Shown here in pieces: positions 8,220-17,022 of a DNA stretch of 64,000 bases (the stretch's first letter is position 1; every line of letters begins with the position of its first letter). Origin of the DNA: Streptomyces sp. CB03234 (GTDB lineage: Bacteria > Actinomycetota > Actinomycetes > Streptomycetales > Streptomycetaceae); assembly GCF_001905885.1 (NCBI RefSeq), contig NZ_LIYH01000004.1:434001-498000 (forward strand), written 5' to 3'. Both the position numbers and the translations under genes were made by a program. The notes beneath the pieces were generated by a model. It was not told the origin of the DNA. It saw only the letters and a program-made list of their open reading frames with translations, and did no database searches.

Positions 8220-9332
8220 TTGAGTCACAGGCGCATACCCAAGCGAACAGCCGTCCTCGCCGGAGCGGGGGCGGTCGGCATGGCCGCGGCGGCGATCCTG
8301 CTGCCCAACGCCAATGCTTCCCAGTCCGGACCCGAACCGGGGCAGGTCACCGCCAAGACCCTGAGCGCCGCGTCGGCCGCACAGGTGGCCGGGCAGCTCG
8401 GCGAGTCCCTCGGCGACTCCTACGGAGGGGCGTACTACGACGCGGCCAAGCGGCAGCTCGTCGTCAACGTGGCGGACGGCGACGACACCATGAGGGCCCG
8501 CGTCGAACAGGCCGGCGCGGTCGCCCGCTCCGTACGCAACAGCACCGGCGAGCTGACCTCGGCCACGCGGACGCTGTCGCGCAAGGCGGGGATCCCCGGG
8601 ACGGCGTGGGCCGTCGACCCCAGAACCAACCAGGTCCTGGTCACCGCCGACCGCACGGTCACCGGCGAGCGGTGGGACACGCTGGAGTCGGCGGTCGAGT
8701 CCTTGGGACCGGGCATGGCCCGGATCCAGAAGTCGAAGGGCGAGTTCACGACGTTCGTCGACGGCGGGGACGCCATCTTCGGCGGCGGCTCGCGCTGCTC
8801 GCTCGGCTTCAACGTCACCACCCAGGACGGGCGGAGCGGGTTCCTCACCGCCGGGCACTGCACGGCCTCGTCACAGCAGTGGGCGGACCGGAACGGCGTG
8901 CCGCTCGGTTCGGTGCAGCGAAGCGTCTTCCCCGGCGAGGGCGACTTCGGCCTCGTCACGTACGACGACCCGGACGCCGAGGCCCCGAGCGTCGTCGACG
9001 TGGGCGGCGGGCAGAAGCTGCCGATCGGGCAGGCGGCCGAGGCGGCGGTCGGGCAGCAGGTGTTCCGGATGGGCAGCACCACCGGGCTGCGGGACGGACA
9101 GGTCACCGGCCTGAACGCCACCGTGAACTACCCGGAGGGCACCGTCACCGGGCTCATCCAGACCAACGTGTGCGCCGAGCCCGGCGACAGCGGCGGCTCC
9201 CTGTTCACCAGGGAGGGGGACGCGATCGGCCTCACCTCGGGCGGCAGCGGCAACTGCGACGTGGGCGGCGAGACGTTCTTCCAGCCCGTGACGACCGCAC
9301 TCGCCGCGGTCGGCGCCCGCATCGGCGGCTGA
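8220..9332 (+). CDS. Secreted S1-family (streptogrisin/alpha-lytic type) serine protease precursor
   Basis: A 370-residue preproprotease. Residues about 1-38 are a Sec or Tat-like signal (HRRIPKRTAVLAGAG, then AANA-like small residues), followed by a propeptide of about 140 residues with the alpha-lytic-type pro fold. The mature chymotrypsin-like domain holds the triad as TAGHC (His near 213), EGDFGLV (Asp near 242) and GDSGGS (Ser near 323). No C-terminal chitin-binding domain is present, unlike streptogrisin C. The start is a TTG at 8220 with AGGAG 8 nt upstream. A strong hairpin follows the stop. It probably digests extracellular protein during growth on complex substrates. Confidence 0.92.
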   Translation: MSHRRIPKRTAVLAGAGAVGMAAAAILLPNANASQSGPEPGQVTAKTLSAASAAQVAGQLGESLGDSYGGAYYDAAKRQLVVNVADGDDTMRARVEQAGAVARSVRNSTGELTSATRTLSRKAGIPGTAWAVDPRTNQVLVTADRTVTGERWDTLESAVESLGPGMARIQKSKGEFTTFVDGGDAIFGGGSRCSLGFNVTTQDGRSGFLTAGHCTASSQQWADRNGVPLGSVQRSVFPGEGDFGLVTYDDPDAEAPSVVDVGGGQKLPIGQAAEAAVGQQVFRMGSTTGLRDGQVTGLNATVNYPEGTVTGLIQTNVCAEPGDSGGSLFTREGDAIGLTSGGSGNCDVGGETFFQPVTTALAAVGARIGG

Positions 9333-9333
9333 C

Positions 9334-9368
9334 GCGGACGGGCGCCCCGCCCAGGGGCGCCCATCCGC
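9334..9368 (+). terminator. Strong hairpin terminator after the protease gene
   Basis: GGGCGCCCC and GGGGCGCCC form a perfect 9-bp stem with a 5-nt loop, extended outward by GCGGA/TCCGC across a single mismatch. It lies immediately after the protease stop and has no T tract. Confidence 0.7.
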
Positions 9369-9808
9369 GCTGTCCCGCACGGCTGGGTGCACCCGTACCG
9401 CCGGGTGCACCCGCGCCGGCGCGGGGTGACGGGCGCGCCCCCGCCCCCCGGCGGCGTCCCGGGCGCCGCCCCGACGACCAGACAGGGCCCGGGCTGGGAC
9501 ACCGCCTCGACAACGGCTCGACCGGCACGGCGCCCACCGAGCCGGGCGGGCGGGTTCCCACCGATGGTGGCGGTGCCTCACTCCGCCACGACGGTGAGCG
9601 TTGGCGCGACGGTGACGGCGACGGGACGTCGCGGCCACCTGCGCGCACCCGCGACGCCGGCGCGGGCGGCTTCGCTGCGGGACTCCACGGCGTCCGGAGG
9701 CGTTCCGCGAGCCCGCGTCGCCACCCCCGCGCGGCGGGGCGTCGCGTACGGCTGCCCGTGCGGCACGGCGCACCGCGGCCGCTCGGCGTGCGCGGCGTAC
9801 TGCGGCGC
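9369..9808. other. Gene-free stretch with palindromes
   Basis: No reading frame here looks like a gene; the long open frames are Ala/Arg/Pro-rich GC artefacts. Two identical 10-bp palindromes GGGTGCACCC occur at 9385-9394 and 9403-9412, followed directly by the 14-bp palindrome CCGCGCCGGCGCGG (9411-9424). These could be regulator sites or extra termination structure. Confidence 0.4.
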
Positions 9809-9988
9809 TTAGGCGCCGGGGATCAGGAGGAGCGGCATCCAGCGGCGGCGCTCGGGCGCGTCGTGGTGGGGAGCCGGGCGGCGGGGCGGGCGCTGTCGGC
9901 CGCGTACCGCCAGGGTGAGCGCGGCCAGGGTGACGGCGGTGCCGGCCAGGCCCATGGGCGTCACGGCCGGTCGTCGTGGTCGTCCCAT
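9809..9988 (-). CDS. Small single-span membrane protein, unknown
   Basis: A 59-residue ORF with one hydrophobic helix (about residues 10-28, MGLAGTAVTLAALTLAVRG) followed by an Arg/Pro/His-rich tail. The ATG at 9988 has a good GGGAGGAA ribosome-binding sequence 6-7 nt upstream, which is the main reason to accept it. It is divergent from btaA, with 190 nt between. No family recognised; function unknown. Confidence 0.5.
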   Translation of the reverse strand: MGRPRRPAVTPMGLAGTAVTLAALTLAVRGRQRPPRRPAPHHDAPERRRWMPLLLIPGA

Positions 9989-10178
9989 CGTGGTTCCTCC
10001 CTCGGTCGGTCCACCGGCCAGCGTCCCCCGCCCCGGCCTGTGCGGCAGCCGCACGGGCCCGGACCGGCGCCGGAAGCCGCTCGCCCGGCCTAGTGCGTCA
10101 CCGGCCGGGTTCGGCCGGCCGGGGGAATCCGGGTGTCTCCGCACGGGCCGGGGCGCTCGATCCAGCAAGGTGAGGGTC

Positions 10179-11432
10179 ATGCCCTCGTACCCCTCCGCCG
10201 ACGTGACGCCGGTCGCCGCCCACTCCCCGGCGCTGCCGGGGCCCCGCGCGGGCACCCCGTTGGCAGGGCGGATGTTCGCCGCCCTGCACGACCGGAAACT
10301 GGTCTACAACGCGTGCTGGGAGGACCCGGCGCTCGACCGCCAGGCCCTCGGCCTGGGCCCCGGCGACCACGTCCTGGTCATCACCAGCGGCGGCTGCAAC
10401 GCCCTGGACTACCTGCTCGCCGGAGCCGGCCGGGTCACCGCCGTCGACGTCAACCCCCGCCAGAACGCCCTGCTGGAGCTGAAGGCGGCCGGCGTCCGGC
10501 GGCTGTCCCACGCCGAGTTCTTCGAACTGTTCGGCGCCGGTCGCTCCGTACGGGCCCGCGAGATGTACCGGGACGCGCTGCGCGCCGACCTGTCGCCCTT
10601 CGCGCAGCGGTACTGGGACGGCTACATCGACGCCTTCGCCGGCCGGGGCTGGCGCAACTCCTTCTACTACCGGGGCACCTCCGGCTTCCTCGCGAAGGGC
10701 CTGATGCTCTTCCTGCGCCGTTTCCAGGGCCTCGGCCCGCACCTGGAGGAGCTGCTGGCCGCCCCCACGCTCGCGCAGCAGCGGCACATCTACGAGTCCC
10801 GGCTGCGCGACAAGCTCTGGTCGGCGGCCCGCCTCGCCTCCCAGCCGCTCGCCCTGAACCTCGCCGGGGTCCCGCCCGAGCAGCGCCGGGAGATCGCCGA
10901 GGAGTACGCGGGCGGTACGGCCCAGCTCGTCCACGACGGGTTCGACGCGATTTTCGGCCGGCTGCCCATCGCCGACAACTACTTCTGGCGCGCCTACATC
11001 ACCGGCTCGTACACGGCGACGTGCTGTCCCGAGTACCTGAAGGCCGCCAACTTCCCCCGCCTCCGCGACGCCCTGCCGCGCCTGGACGTGCGGACCACGA
11101 CCGTCACCGGGTTCCTCACCGAGGCGCGGCCCCGGCCGGACGTCTCCAAGTTCGTGCTGCTGGACCACATGGACTGGATGGGCTGGCGCGACCAGCCGGC
11201 CCTGGCCGAGGAGTGGCAGGCCATCCTCGACGCGGCACGGCCCGGCGCCCGGGTGATCTACCGCAGCGCCGGGCTGCGCACCCGCTACCTCGATCCCGTA
11301 CGCGTCGTCCACGAGGGCCGTACGCGACGGTTGACGGACCTGCTCCACCGCCACCCGGAGCTGGCCGCCCGGCTGCACGAACAGGACCGGGTGCACACCT
11401 ACGGCAGCTTCCACATCGCCGACCTGCCGTGA
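10179..11432 (+). CDS. btaA: BtaA-like S-adenosylmethionine:diacylglycerol 3-amino-3-carboxypropyltransferase (DUF3419)
   Basis: A 417-residue DUF3419 protein. BtaA moves the 3-amino-3-carboxypropyl group of AdoMet to diacylglycerol, the first step of betaine lipid (DGTS) synthesis at the cytoplasmic membrane. Near residues 25-80 are the conserved LVYNACWEDP and a Rossmann-type SAM site (ITSGGCNALDYLLAG, then VTAVDVNP); further on comes the family stretch NYFWRAYITGSY. ATG 10179 follows AAGGTGAGGG. A class I methyltransferase gene starts 18 nt after the stop, as expected for btaB. The pairing makes the assignment likely, although DUF3419 members without lipid function exist. Confidence 0.82.
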   Translation: MPSYPSADVTPVAAHSPALPGPRAGTPLAGRMFAALHDRKLVYNACWEDPALDRQALGLGPGDHVLVITSGGCNALDYLLAGAGRVTAVDVNPRQNALLELKAAGVRRLSHAEFFELFGAGRSVRAREMYRDALRADLSPFAQRYWDGYIDAFAGRGWRNSFYYRGTSGFLAKGLMLFLRRFQGLGPHLEELLAAPTLAQQRHIYESRLRDKLWSAARLASQPLALNLAGVPPEQRREIAEEYAGGTAQLVHDGFDAIFGRLPIADNYFWRAYITGSYTATCCPEYLKAANFPRLRDALPRLDVRTTTVTGFLTEARPRPDVSKFVLLDHMDWMGWRDQPALAEEWQAILDAARPGARVIYRSAGLRTRYLDPVRVVHEGRTRRLTDLLHRHPELAARLHEQDRVHTYGSFHIADLP

Positions 11433-11450
11433 GACCTCGAAAGGACCCGC

Positions 11451-12176
11451 ATGGGACTCCGGTCCGACCTGCGCACCATCCGCCACATGGCCTTCCCACG
11501 CGTCGCCGGCACGACGCCCGCCGAGCGCATGGAGTCCTACTACCGCTCCACGGCCGAGGACTACGACGCCTTCCGGGAACGCCTCCTGCACGGGCGCCGC
11601 GCCCTGATGGGCCTGCTCCCCACCACACCGGGCACCCACCTCGTCGACATGGGCGCGGGCACCGGAAGCAACATCGCGCACCTCGACGAGCGGCGCCGCA
11701 AGGAGTGCCGGCGGATCACCCTCGTCGACGTCTCCGCCTCGATGCTGGACGTGGCACGCCGACGCGTCGAGCGGTCCGGCTGGGACAACGTGGAGACCGT
11801 CCTGGCGAGCGCCACCGACTACCGGCCCCAGGACGGGCAGGTTGACATCGTCGTGTTCTCCTACGCGCTGACGATGATGCCCGACTGGTTCGCGGCCGTC
11901 GACCACGCCCGCGCCATCCTCAAGCCGGGCGGTACACTCGCCGTCTGCGACTTCTACGTCTCACGCAAACACCCCACCGGCGGCGCCCGCCACGCCGCGT
12001 GGCGGCGGCACTTGTGGCCCGCCTGGTTCAGCCACAACAACGTCTTCCTCTCCCCCGACCACCTCCCCTACCTGCGCGCGCGGTTCAGCACCGTCCGGGT
12101 GCGGGAGAGGCTCGCCCCGGTGCCGTACCTGCCGGCCCGCGTGCCCTACTACCTCTTCATCGGCACCAAGGACTGA
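11451..12176 (+). CDS. btaB: BtaB-like SAM methyltransferase
   Basis: A 241-residue class I methyltransferase with motif I LVDMGAGTGSN (about residues 64-74), motif II VDVSASML and post-motif FSYALTMMPDW. BtaB trimethylates the diacylglyceryl-homoserine made by BtaA to give DGTS. The assignment rests on the position 18 nt behind btaA and the overall BtaB-like look (an early ESYYRSTAEDYD, a late HNNVFLSPDHLPYLR). The 3' end overlaps the convergent MMPL gene by 28 nt. A generic methyltransferase role is the alternative. Confidence 0.75.
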   Translation: MGLRSDLRTIRHMAFPRVAGTTPAERMESYYRSTAEDYDAFRERLLHGRRALMGLLPTTPGTHLVDMGAGTGSNIAHLDERRRKECRRITLVDVSASMLDVARRRVERSGWDNVETVLASATDYRPQDGQVDIVVFSYALTMMPDWFAAVDHARAILKPGGTLAVCDFYVSRKHPTGGARHAAWRRHLWPAWFSHNNVFLSPDHLPYLRARFSTVRVRERLAPVPYLPARVPYYLFIGTKD

Positions 12177-14395
12177 AGCGACTGAAGGGCGGGCCGCACG
12201 GCCGGCAGCCACCAGTTGGCCCGGCCGAGCAGCGCCATCAACGCGGGCGCCAGCAGCAGCCGGATCACCGTGGCGTCCACGAACACCGCCACGGCCAGGC
12301 CCACCCCCACCACCTTCAGCAGCAGCAGACCGGACGCCGCCAGCGCCGCCATGACGACGATGACGACCAGCGCGGACGCCGTGAACAGACCGGCCGTACG
12401 CTGCACGGCACGCGCCACCGCCTGCCGCGTCGACGCTCCCGCCTCGTGCTCCTCCACGGTCCGCGCCAGCAGCAGCACCTCGTAGTCCATCGACAGCCCG
12501 AACGCCACGCACAGCACCAGCACGGGTACGACGGTGTCGGTCACCCCCGTCACCGTGAAACCGCCCAGCCACGCGCTCAGGTGACCCTCCTGGAACACCC
12601 ACACCATCACCCCGAACGTGGCGCTCAGGCTCAGCACATTGAGGACCAGCGCCTTCAACGGCAGCACCACACTGCGCGTGCACCACCCCAGCAGCAACAG
12701 CGTCACCACGGCGATCAGCGACAGCGCCGGCACCACCCCGGCCCGGATCGTGTCCCCGAGGTCCGCCAGCCACGCCTGCGTGCCGCCCACCAGCGCCGGC
12801 ACCGGCGAGGAGACGGCCCGCACCGCCCGTGCCACCTCCGCGCCCTGTGACGTCTCCGGACCGACGTCGGTGACGACGGCCGCCCACACCCCCGCAGGTG
12901 ACGCGTAACCGTGCCCCCGCTCCGGGGGCCCCACCCGCCGGCCCTCCCGGTACGTCCCCGTCGCCGTCTCGACCCGCGCCACATGCTCCAGCCGCGCCAG
13001 CCGCGAAGCGTAGTCGTCCAGTGCCGAGGCACCCGTGCGGGCGTCCAGCCCCGGCAGCGCCACCTGCACCGGGTTGAGCGCGTGGTGGTCGAAGTCCCGG
13101 CGCAGCGTGTCCGTCGCCTGGCGCGTCGCCGAACCGGCGGGCAGCGCCCGGTCGTCGAACGTACCGAACCGGGCGCCCGCGAACGGCAGGACCAGCGCGG
13201 TCAGCAGGGCGGCCAGCACCAGGACCACCGGTACGGGGCGGCGCATCACCCCGTACGCGAGGCGGTACCAGCGGCCGGCGTCCGGGACGGTCCAGGGCCG
13301 GCGGCGGCGCACCGACAGCGCGTCGATCCGCGCGCCCAGCAGGAGCAGCGCCGCGGGCAGGGCCGTGATCGCGAGCAGGGCGCTCAACGCCACCACGGCG
13401 ATCCCGCCGTACGCCACGGAACGCAGCATGCCGAGCGGGAACACCAGCAGCGCCGCCAGGCTCCCCATCACCGTCAGCGCCGAACACACCACCGTACGGC
13501 CCGTGCTGCACACCGTGGCCACCAGCGCCTGGTGCACCGCCTCGCCCGGGTCGCGCTCCTCGCGGTACCGCCCCCGCTCCTCCCGGTAGCGGGCCAGCAT
13601 GAAGAGGCTGAAGTCGACGGCCAGCGCGAACCCGAGCGCCGTGCTGAGGTTCAGCGCGATCACCGACACCGCCGTCAGGTGGGACAGCCCGCCGAGGAAC
13701 GCGACAGCGCCCACCACCGCGCACAGCCCCACCAGCAACGCCAGTCCCGCCGCGACGACGCCCCCGAAGACGACGACGAGCACGGCCGCCGTCAGCGGCG
13801 CGGCGAGCAGTTCCGTACGGTGCAGGTCCAGCCGGCTCTGCCGTTCGATGGCCAGCCCCACCGGGGTGGGCCCGGTGGCGGCGACCGCAAGGGGGCCGTG
13901 GCGGCCCGTCAGCTCCCGCAGCAGCGGTTCCACGTCCTTGTGCGCCGTCGCCTCACTGCTCGCCACCCGCAGCAGCACCAGCGCCGACCGCCCGTCACCA
14001 CCGCGCAACGAGGCGGGACGCCCGGTCCAGTACGAGCGGACCCCGACCACCTTCGGCAGCCCGCGCGCCCGCTCCGCGAGCCGCGTCCCGGCGCGCACCG
14101 CCGCCGGATCGTCCACCGACCCACGGGCCGTCGCCACCAGCGTCACCGTCGGGCTCCCGCCACGGAAGGCCGTGGACAGGGTGTGCTCGGCGCGCGCCCA
14201 TTCCGAGCCGGGCGGTGTCGTACCGCCGTGGTGGAGGTTCTCGTTGACGCCCACGGCCGCCACCGTGGCGACCAGCAGCGCGCAGCCGGTGAGCACCAGC
14301 GTACGGACGGGGAAGCGCAGCACCAGCTCGGCGAGGGAGCCCAGCGGGTCGGTGGGCAGGAGGCTCAGGCGCCGCTTCACGAACCCGGACCGCAC
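12149..14395 (-). CDS. MMPL/RND-family transporter
   Basis: A 748-residue protein with the two-fold RND layout: TM1, a large extracytoplasmic loop, TM2-6, a second loop, then TM7-12. MMPL family signs are GFALAVDFSLFML in the first half and FGLSMDYEVLLLART in the second, the proton-relay Asp/Tyr segments. MMPL proteins export lipids or lipid-like metabolites. The GTG at 14395 is chosen because GAGGAG lies 6 nt upstream. It sits 103 nt downstream of the HpnR-like gene on the same strand, so it may be co-transcribed; HpnN, the hopanoid exporter of other bacteria, is also an RND protein. Substrate is inference. Confidence 0.88.
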   Translation of the reverse strand: MRSGFVKRRLSLLPTDPLGSLAELVLRFPVRTLVLTGCALLVATVAAVGVNENLHHGGTTPPGSEWARAEHTLSTAFRGGSPTVTLVATARGSVDDPAAVRAGTRLAERARGLPKVVGVRSYWTGRPASLRGGDGRSALVLLRVASSEATAHKDVEPLLRELTGRHGPLAVAATGPTPVGLAIERQSRLDLHRTELLAAPLTAAVLVVVFGGVVAAGLALLVGLCAVVGAVAFLGGLSHLTAVSVIALNLSTALGFALAVDFSLFMLARYREERGRYREERDPGEAVHQALVATVCSTGRTVVCSALTVMGSLAALLVFPLGMLRSVAYGGIAVVALSALLAITALPAALLLLGARIDALSVRRRRPWTVPDAGRWYRLAYGVMRRPVPVVLVLAALLTALVLPFAGARFGTFDDRALPAGSATRQATDTLRRDFDHHALNPVQVALPGLDARTGASALDDYASRLARLEHVARVETATGTYREGRRVGPPERGHGYASPAGVWAAVVTDVGPETSQGAEVARAVRAVSSPVPALVGGTQAWLADLGDTIRAGVVPALSLIAVVTLLLLGWCTRSVVLPLKALVLNVLSLSATFGVMVWVFQEGHLSAWLGGFTVTGVTDTVVPVLVLCVAFGLSMDYEVLLLARTVEEHEAGASTRQAVARAVQRTAGLFTASALVVIVVMAALAASGLLLLKVVGVGLAVAVFVDATVIRLLLAPALMALLGRANWWLPAVRPALQSLQSLVPMKR

Positions 14396-14498
14396 ACGTG
14401 TCTCCTCGCCTGGACTGGGACTCCTCAACCTCCCACACCGGCCACCGGTACGGACCGTGCGACCCGGCGGGTGTACTCGGACGGCGGAAGGTACGGGG

Positions 14499-16010
14499 TC
14501 AGACGCCGTCGGGCTCCGGGTCGGCCTGCGGGCGGGCGTGGGAGGGGGCCCTCGTGTGGATGAACAGGTCCTGCCGGCCGGGTGGCGTGGCACGGTGCTT
14601 GGGCAGCGGCAGTTCGTACCGCACCTGCTTGCGGTGGTCCGCCATCTGGCGCTGCACGTTGTAGACGCTGCCGAACTTCCACAGCATGCGCGCGAAGTTC
14701 GTCTGTCCCCGGGCGAGGTTGCGGCCCAGCACGCTCATGGCGCCGATGGCGTTGCGCAGCCCGAGGTGCTTGCGGTTGAGGACGGCCTGGGTGCGCACCA
14801 GCTCCCGGTAGAACTCCTCCAGGGGGAGCGTGGTCGGCACGACGGCGTGCTGGATGTCGAAGAGCCGGTAGTCACGGGTCGTCAGCTGGCGGGCCTCGGT
14901 GTGCCAGATCTCCGTGCCGGGGTACGGCGTCATCACCGTCAGGTGCACGATCTCCGGGACGGACAGGGCGAACTCCCGTACGAGACGGAAGCGTTCCGCG
15001 TCCCAGGCGGGATCGACGATCAGGTTGATGGCCACCATGATGCCCAGCCGGCGGGCCGTCTCCAGGGCCTTGAAGTTGTCGTCCGGGCTCACCCGCTTGC
15101 GGTAGAGGTCCAGTCCCTCGGCGTCCAGCGCCTCCATGCCGAGGAACATGTAGCGCAGGCCGAGCCGGGTCCAGCGGGCGAAGACCTCCTCGTTGCGCAG
15201 CAGGACGTCGCTGCGGGTCTCCAGGTAGTACTGCTTGCGGATGCGCCGGCGCTCCAGCTCGGCGGCGATGCCGTCGCCGTGCTCCGGCCGGATGAACGCC
15301 ACGTCGTCGACGATGAAGACGTTCGGCTCCCGGATCGACGCCATCTCCTCCGCGGCCGCCTCGGGGGACGCCTTGCGGTAGCTGCGCCCGTAGAAGGTCC
15401 ACGCGGAACAGAAGGAGCAGTCCCAGGGGCAGCCCCGGGTGAACTCGATCGACGCGCAGGGGTCCAGCTCCCCGATGAAGTAGCGGTTGCGCTTGCGCAT
15501 CAGGTCGCGGGCGGGCCGGGGACTGTCCAGGCTGTCCAGCAGTTTCGGGGCCGGTCCGCGGCCCTCCGCGCACACCACACCCGGGACGTCCTTCAGCCCG
15601 CCGTCGCGCACCGCCGCCAGCAGCGGCTCGACGGCCGGTTCGCCCTCGCCGCGTACGATCGCGTCGACCGCGCCCTCGGCCTGCTCCAGCACGTGCTCGG
15701 CGATGAACGACACGCTGTGGCCGCCCAGGAAGACGAAGCACCCGGGGGAGGCGGCCTTGGCGTGGTGGGCGATCTCGATCGCCTCGGGGATGTTGGCCAG
15801 GTAGTTCAGCGAGATGCCCAGCGCCTGGGGCGCGAACGACTCCAGCTCGCGGTCGAGCAGGTCGCGGGAGAGGACCTGGAGGTCCACCACGCGCACCTCG
15901 TGACCGGCGTCGCGCGCCGCCGCGGCCACCCGTTCCAGACCCAGCGGCTCGAGTCGCAGGAAGATCTCCGAGTACATCAGGGCACTCGGGTGAACCAGCA
16001 TCACGCGCAT
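14499..16010 (-). CDS. hpnR: HpnR-like B12-binding radical SAM hopanoid C-3 methylase
   Basis: A 503-residue class B radical SAM methyltransferase. The N-terminal cobalamin-binding domain begins MRVMLVHPSALMYSEIFLRL, which I recognise as HpnR-type; the iron-sulfur motif CPWDCSFC (CxxxCxxC) lies near residue 195. HpnR adds the C-3 methyl group to hopanoids in the membrane. The ATG at 16010 is preceded by GGAGAC. No squalene-hopene cyclase or other hpn gene is in the window, so substrate supply must come from elsewhere. It is probably followed in the same transcript by the MMPL gene. Another radical SAM-B12 methylase specificity remains possible. Confidence 0.75.
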   Translation of the reverse strand: MRVMLVHPSALMYSEIFLRLEPLGLERVAAAARDAGHEVRVVDLQVLSRDLLDRELESFAPQALGISLNYLANIPEAIEIAHHAKAASPGCFVFLGGHSVSFIAEHVLEQAEGAVDAIVRGEGEPAVEPLLAAVRDGGLKDVPGVVCAEGRGPAPKLLDSLDSPRPARDLMRKRNRYFIGELDPCASIEFTRGCPWDCSFCSAWTFYGRSYRKASPEAAAEEMASIREPNVFIVDDVAFIRPEHGDGIAAELERRRIRKQYYLETRSDVLLRNEEVFARWTRLGLRYMFLGMEALDAEGLDLYRKRVSPDDNFKALETARRLGIMVAINLIVDPAWDAERFRLVREFALSVPEIVHLTVMTPYPGTEIWHTEARQLTTRDYRLFDIQHAVVPTTLPLEEFYRELVRTQAVLNRKHLGLRNAIGAMSVLGRNLARGQTNFARMLWKFGSVYNVQRQMADHRKQVRYELPLPKHRATPPGRQDLFIHTRAPSHARPQADPEPDGV

Positions 16011-16200
16011 CTCAGTCTCCAGCCGACGGCGGCACAGGGCAGCTACGTGAACCATTTCTGCCCCTTTGCCCAGATTTCTTGCAGGAGCCACGCCGGGACC
16101 GCACCTTCGTGCGAGGAAACCGGCGGCACGCCCCGCCGCCGTCGGAGGCGGTCTTGTGGGGGCGCCGGGAGGAGGCCAAGGTAATCGCGTCCGGCCGTCC

Positions 16201-16230
16201 ACTCCCGCTGACTCCCGCTGACTCCCGCTG
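16201..16230 (+). repeat. Three exact tandem copies of a 10-bp unit
   Basis: ACTCCCGCTG occurs three times in exact tandem just upstream of the alpha/beta hydrolase start (15 nt before the GTG). It lies in the leader region and could vary in copy number by slippage. Confidence 0.8.
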
Positions 16231-16245
16231 CCGATCGGAGCGACC

Positions 16246-17022
16246 GTGGCCCCTTTCCTCCTGCCCCACCAGCTGACCGGCGACGGGCCCCACCGGGTCC
16301 TCGCCGTCCACGGCTGGCTCGCCGACCGGGCCGCCTACGCGCCCGTCCTGCCCGATCTCGACCGCACGGCGTTCAGCTACGCCCTGGTGGACCTGCGCGG
16401 CTACGGGGAGGCCAAGGACGCCCCCGGCGCGTACACCACCACCGAGGCCGCCGGGGACCTGCTGGCCCTGGCCGACCGGCTCGGCTGGGACCGGTTCTCG
16501 CTCGTCGGGCACTCCATGGGCGGCAGCGTCGCCCAGCGCGTCCTGGCCGCCGCGCCCGGCCGGGTCCGCAGGCTCGTCGGCATCTCCCCGGTGCCGGCCA
16601 CCGGGCTGCTGATGCCGCCCGAGCAGTGGGAGCTGTTCGCCGGCGCCGCCGAGAACCCGGGCAACCGGCGCGCCATCCTCGACGTCACCACCGGTGGCGA
16701 CCGGCCGGACGCCTGGCTCGACCGCATGGTGCGCCGCTCCGTGGAACGCAGCGACCCGAGGGCCTTCCGCGCCTGGCTCGACTCCTGGGCGCGTGAGGAC
16801 TTCCACGCCGAGGTGGCGGGCAGCGACGTACCCGCCCTCGCGGTCGTCGGGGCGCTCGACCCCGCGCTCGGTGCCGAGCTGATGCGCCGTACCTGGCTGC
16901 GCTGCTACCCCAAGGGCCGGGTCACCGAGCTGCCCCGCGCCGGCCACTACGCCATGGACGAGACGCCGCTGGAACTCATCCGGGTCGTCGAGGACTTCCT
17001 CCGCGCGGACGGCCCCGCGTGA
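16246..17022 (+). CDS. Alpha/beta-hydrolase
   Basis: A 258-residue alpha/beta-fold hydrolase. The nucleophile elbow is GHSMGGS (Ser near 87); the acid is probably the Asp in VGALDPALG and the base the His in AGHYAMDETP. An early HGWLADRAAY segment gives the oxyanion region. The GTG at 16246 follows GGAG. Its stop overlaps the start of the P450 gene (GTGA), so the two are translationally coupled and probably act on the same small molecule. Substrate unknown. Confidence 0.85.
   Translation: MAPFLLPHQLTGDGPHRVLAVHGWLADRAAYAPVLPDLDRTAFSYALVDLRGYGEAKDAPGAYTTTEAAGDLLALADRLGWDRFSLVGHSMGGSVAQRVLAAAPGRVRRLVGISPVPATGLLMPPEQWELFAGAAENPGNRRAILDVTTGGDRPDAWLDRMVRRSVERSDPRAFRAWLDSWAREDFHAEVAGSDVPALAVVGALDPALGAELMRRTWLRCYPKGRVTELPRAGHYAMDETPLELIRVVEDFLRADGPA

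Noticed and set aside
8220..9332. The S1 protease as the effector of an EACC1 conflict system
   Set aside because: It has a signal peptide and a propeptide like secreted streptogrisins, faces away from the EACC1-like gene, and lacks effector-associated domains.
9387..9812. 141-codon open frame downstream of the protease
   Set aside because: Pro/Ala/Arg/Thr-rich with no ribosome-binding site and no domain; it starts inside palindromic sequence.
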